Source of the DNA: Thamnaconus septentrionalis
Lineage: Eukaryota > Chordata > Actinopteri > Tetraodontiformes > Monacanthidae
Direction of reading: 5' to 3'
Length of the DNA: 64,000 bases
Assembly (NCBI GenBank): GCA_009823395.1
Contig: CM020510.1
Location: forward strand, 7,705,273 to 7,769,272
Positions within the stretch are counted from its first letter, which is position 1. Every line of letters starts with the position of its first letter. The notes under the pieces were generated by a model. It worked only from the letters and a program-made list of their open reading frames with translations. It searched no databases and was not told the origin of the DNA. Shown one piece after another: positions 61,707-64,000 of this stretch. A program made the position numbers and the translations under genes.

Positions 61707-64000
61707 ATACAATTTTTTCGCCGTGCTATTGAGCATCGTTACCGCCTCCTCCTGCAATTCATCACCGCCATTACTTCCGTCATCCCCCTCGTGACCGTCA
61801 CCGTAGCGTCACCTCGCTCTCGCACCGCTCTGCCCTTCTTCATCGTCGCATCAATTACCGCCGCTATCATCATGCGAAGCACCCCGGTCATCGCCGTGCA
61901 CCTCCTTTGTCCCCTCAGGATCGATACAGCAGGCCGCCGTGGAATCACCCAGCGTGCCTCTGCACGCGGCAACCCCACCCTCATCCGTCAGCGCAGATAA
62001 TAGAAGCAGGACAGGACCTCACTTCACGGTCCAGGGGGCTCCGCGCCTCCTCCTCCTACACACACACACACACATACACACACACAGACGCACACACACA
62101 TACACACAGCTCCATCATCTTTTCAGGCAGCACCAGAGCGGAGAAAGCCCCGAAAGCGTCCCACCCGCGTACGATCACATCGAACTCTTGACTCCTGCGT
62201 AGGTCAAGCAGGTTCACTTCTAAAGCAGGCAGGTGATTGCTCCCGCTGGTGTCCCCACAGTGTATGATGTCATAATAGCAGCACCAGGATGTACATACGG
62301 CACACCACATGGTGAGAAAACCCGCCTATGTTATGCAAAATTTACTTTTTACCTCCGTTTTTTGATACTAATCTGCATCTCTGGTCTGTCGAAATTCATC
62401 CTTTACCTTTTTTTTTACATGATCCACCACTCACCTCCCTGCGTGATGCCATAGAGAGCCACCTCACAGAACATTTGCCAGGTTAGGGAAGACACTTCCA
62501 AACACTTTTCCAAACCCACTTCACAGTCACCCAGTTGTGATTTCCTTCCAGACACGAGGAAGGTCCAACAAAGCAACCGCAGCAAAAAATGGGATGGGGT
62601 GGGAAGAAGTTTGGGCTGAAAGTGGAGCATGCAAAAGACGTGAGGGATGGATCTTCCTTTATTGTTATTTATTTCTTTTTAAAGTGTAGCAAATTGAGTG
62701 TTGAAGGCGACATGCAGCCAGTAGAGTGCGGTTCATTTTGCGTCAAGCATAAGCACATTTTATGGTAGAGGAAAAGTTTAAGTGGGTCATCAAGCAAGTG
62801 TAATTGGAATGTGTTTGGCTGAATTCATTTTTGGGTTCTTATATAAGTTGCTCTCATAACTTATTAAATGAATGCAAAGGAGACTGCAGGCAGCACTGCA
62901 GAAAAAAAGCATTTTTGACTCAGAGACGTGGACTTAATGGACGACTTCATTGAGTATTGCTGCTGAGATGAAGGAAATCCCTGTCAGGCTGTTCCCAGGC
63001 AATTTAAAAAATGTGTTTGTCACCTGTTTGTGTTTGACTTCAGCTCCTCCCACTGCCAGTCTCAGGTGGAGACACTCGGCTACTGTGTGAGTATGTTTAA
63101 GTCTACCGTGTCTTTAAATTTGAGTTATCGTGACTTAGTTTGTATTTAATTTGCTCGGTGTGTGCAACCAAGAAGTCGGTGCAAGGCGGCGTCTGTTGCG
63201 CCGAGAGAGCATGTGCTCCGATTGTGCGACTGTTCCAAATATCACCATCAGAGCGACGGCCAACGGTTGTGTCGAACTTTCTCATCCAAATGTCTCATAG
63301 CATCAAATTCACCAACGTCAGAGAGTCACGAGAGCTTTTCCCTGCAAGGCTCACCTGGCATGACTCAGTCGAGCTGCACCTACTGGAGCCACTGAAACCA
63401 CTCAGCATTTGAGACGCATTATGTCCCACTGAATACCAAGACTTGAAGCTTAATCACGCTCACTGCTGTGACAGGATAGCTGTTCATTCCGGTTAGAGGA
63501 AGCAGAGGAATACAGACAAAGAGCTGATAGGCGACTGAAAGGAGCCACTTTCAAATGAACTGCCAGATAATAAGTGACTTTTATCTCGCAGCCACTTCCG
63601 TCACACTCCAAAGAACTCAATGCAGCGTTTTTGTGTCTCTGTGTCTTCTTCTTTTCTTCCTATTTCTTTAAGTCCGCCTCTCAATATTCTGCCGTACGTG
63701 ACACGACGGGGCTGTGCGGCGAAAACAAGGAGGCAAGAAAGTCATTAGCATATACATGAACTTCTATGTGACATTGATGAAAAACTGCACGAGAGCAGAT
63801 GGGGACGGGGGTGGGGCTTGGGGGGTAAATGGAAAACATAGCCAGAAACAGGGGCGCGGGGGATCAGCGGAGATTTGGTTTGATGCTGAGCAGAGAAGAA
63901 GTGAGGGGAAGGAGGAAGGAGGCCGGGGCAACATGCTGTTAATGTTGAAAATGCAGAAGAAGGCTTGAGGAACAAGAATGGCCCAGAGCGATGTTTAGCA

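Larger units (their letters stand above)
54899..64000. other. Connexin distal 3' UTR candidate and downstream non-coding DNA
   Basis: No gene with a recognisable protein was found. GC-rich purine-rich sequence to about 56900 may be long 3' UTR. Beyond it the DNA is AT-rich with TA repeats (55917-55952, 58379-58394), a CA repeat (60314-60370), a CAT repeat (61674-61706) and CA/CG tracts near 61320-61350 and 61502-61553. Exon-like fragments near 61918-62202 and a variant RFX X-box at 61404-61417 are noted as weak observations. Confidence 0.45.

Noticed and set aside
62127..62150. REST/NRSF-like site (AGCACCAGAGCGGAG)
   Set aside because: Only the left half matches the RE1 consensus; the right half fails at most positions.

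Overview
The window reads as nuclear DNA of a teleost fish, probably a percomorph. It has spliced genes with GT-AG introns, dense CA/GT/GA microsatellites, a degenerate tRNA-headed SINE, and proteins that match vertebrate families along their whole length. No prokaryotic, viral or organellar gene was recognised. Names come from protein motifs and conserved gene order, not from a database search.

Layout, left to right. (1) 1-5.8 kb: non-coding, with a SINE-like repeat and a GC-rich patch that may be an upstream promoter. (2) 6.1-8.3 kb, plus strand: a three-coding-exon OTX-class homeobox gene of the crx/otx5 type (296 aa, K50 homeodomain, duplicated OTX tail). (3) 8.6-18.6 kb: repeat-rich intergenic DNA. 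(4) 18.7-24.8 kb, minus strand: an H3.3 cluster of two intact histone H3.3 genes with different introns, plus a third, strongly diverged and truncated H3-like copy that keeps one intron. (5) 26.4-30.8 kb, plus strand: nop53 (GLTSCR2/PICT1), rebuilt as 12 coding exons and 462 aa. Introns 3 and 4 each carry a C/D-box snoRNA; the two are clear duplicates of each other and resemble SNORD23, which I recall as hosted by the mammalian orthologue. (6) 35.2-54.6 kb, plus strand: a delta-type neuronal connexin (gjd1/gjd2 group, 306 aa) with the 71-nt first coding exon typical of Cx36-type genes and an 18.5-kb intron. (7) 54.6-64 kb: connexin 3' UTR and non-coding DNA, with a few weak exon-like segments.

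The genes are not one pathway. The neighbourhood mixes a photoreceptor/pineal transcription factor and an electrical-synapse connexin with housekeeping chromatin and ribosome-assembly genes. CRX and NOP53 are also neighbours in human 19q13.33, so this is conserved vertebrate synteny. The connexin intron holds perfect palindromic homeodomain-type sites and RFX X-boxes. CTCF-like motifs flank the histone cluster in divergent orientation, as at many domain boundaries.

I see no clearly new biological system. The best leads are the decaying third H3.3 copy with a frame-preserving intron, the exon-limited similarity of the two intact H3.3 genes, the duplicated intronic snoRNA, and the candidate boundary and regulatory motifs.
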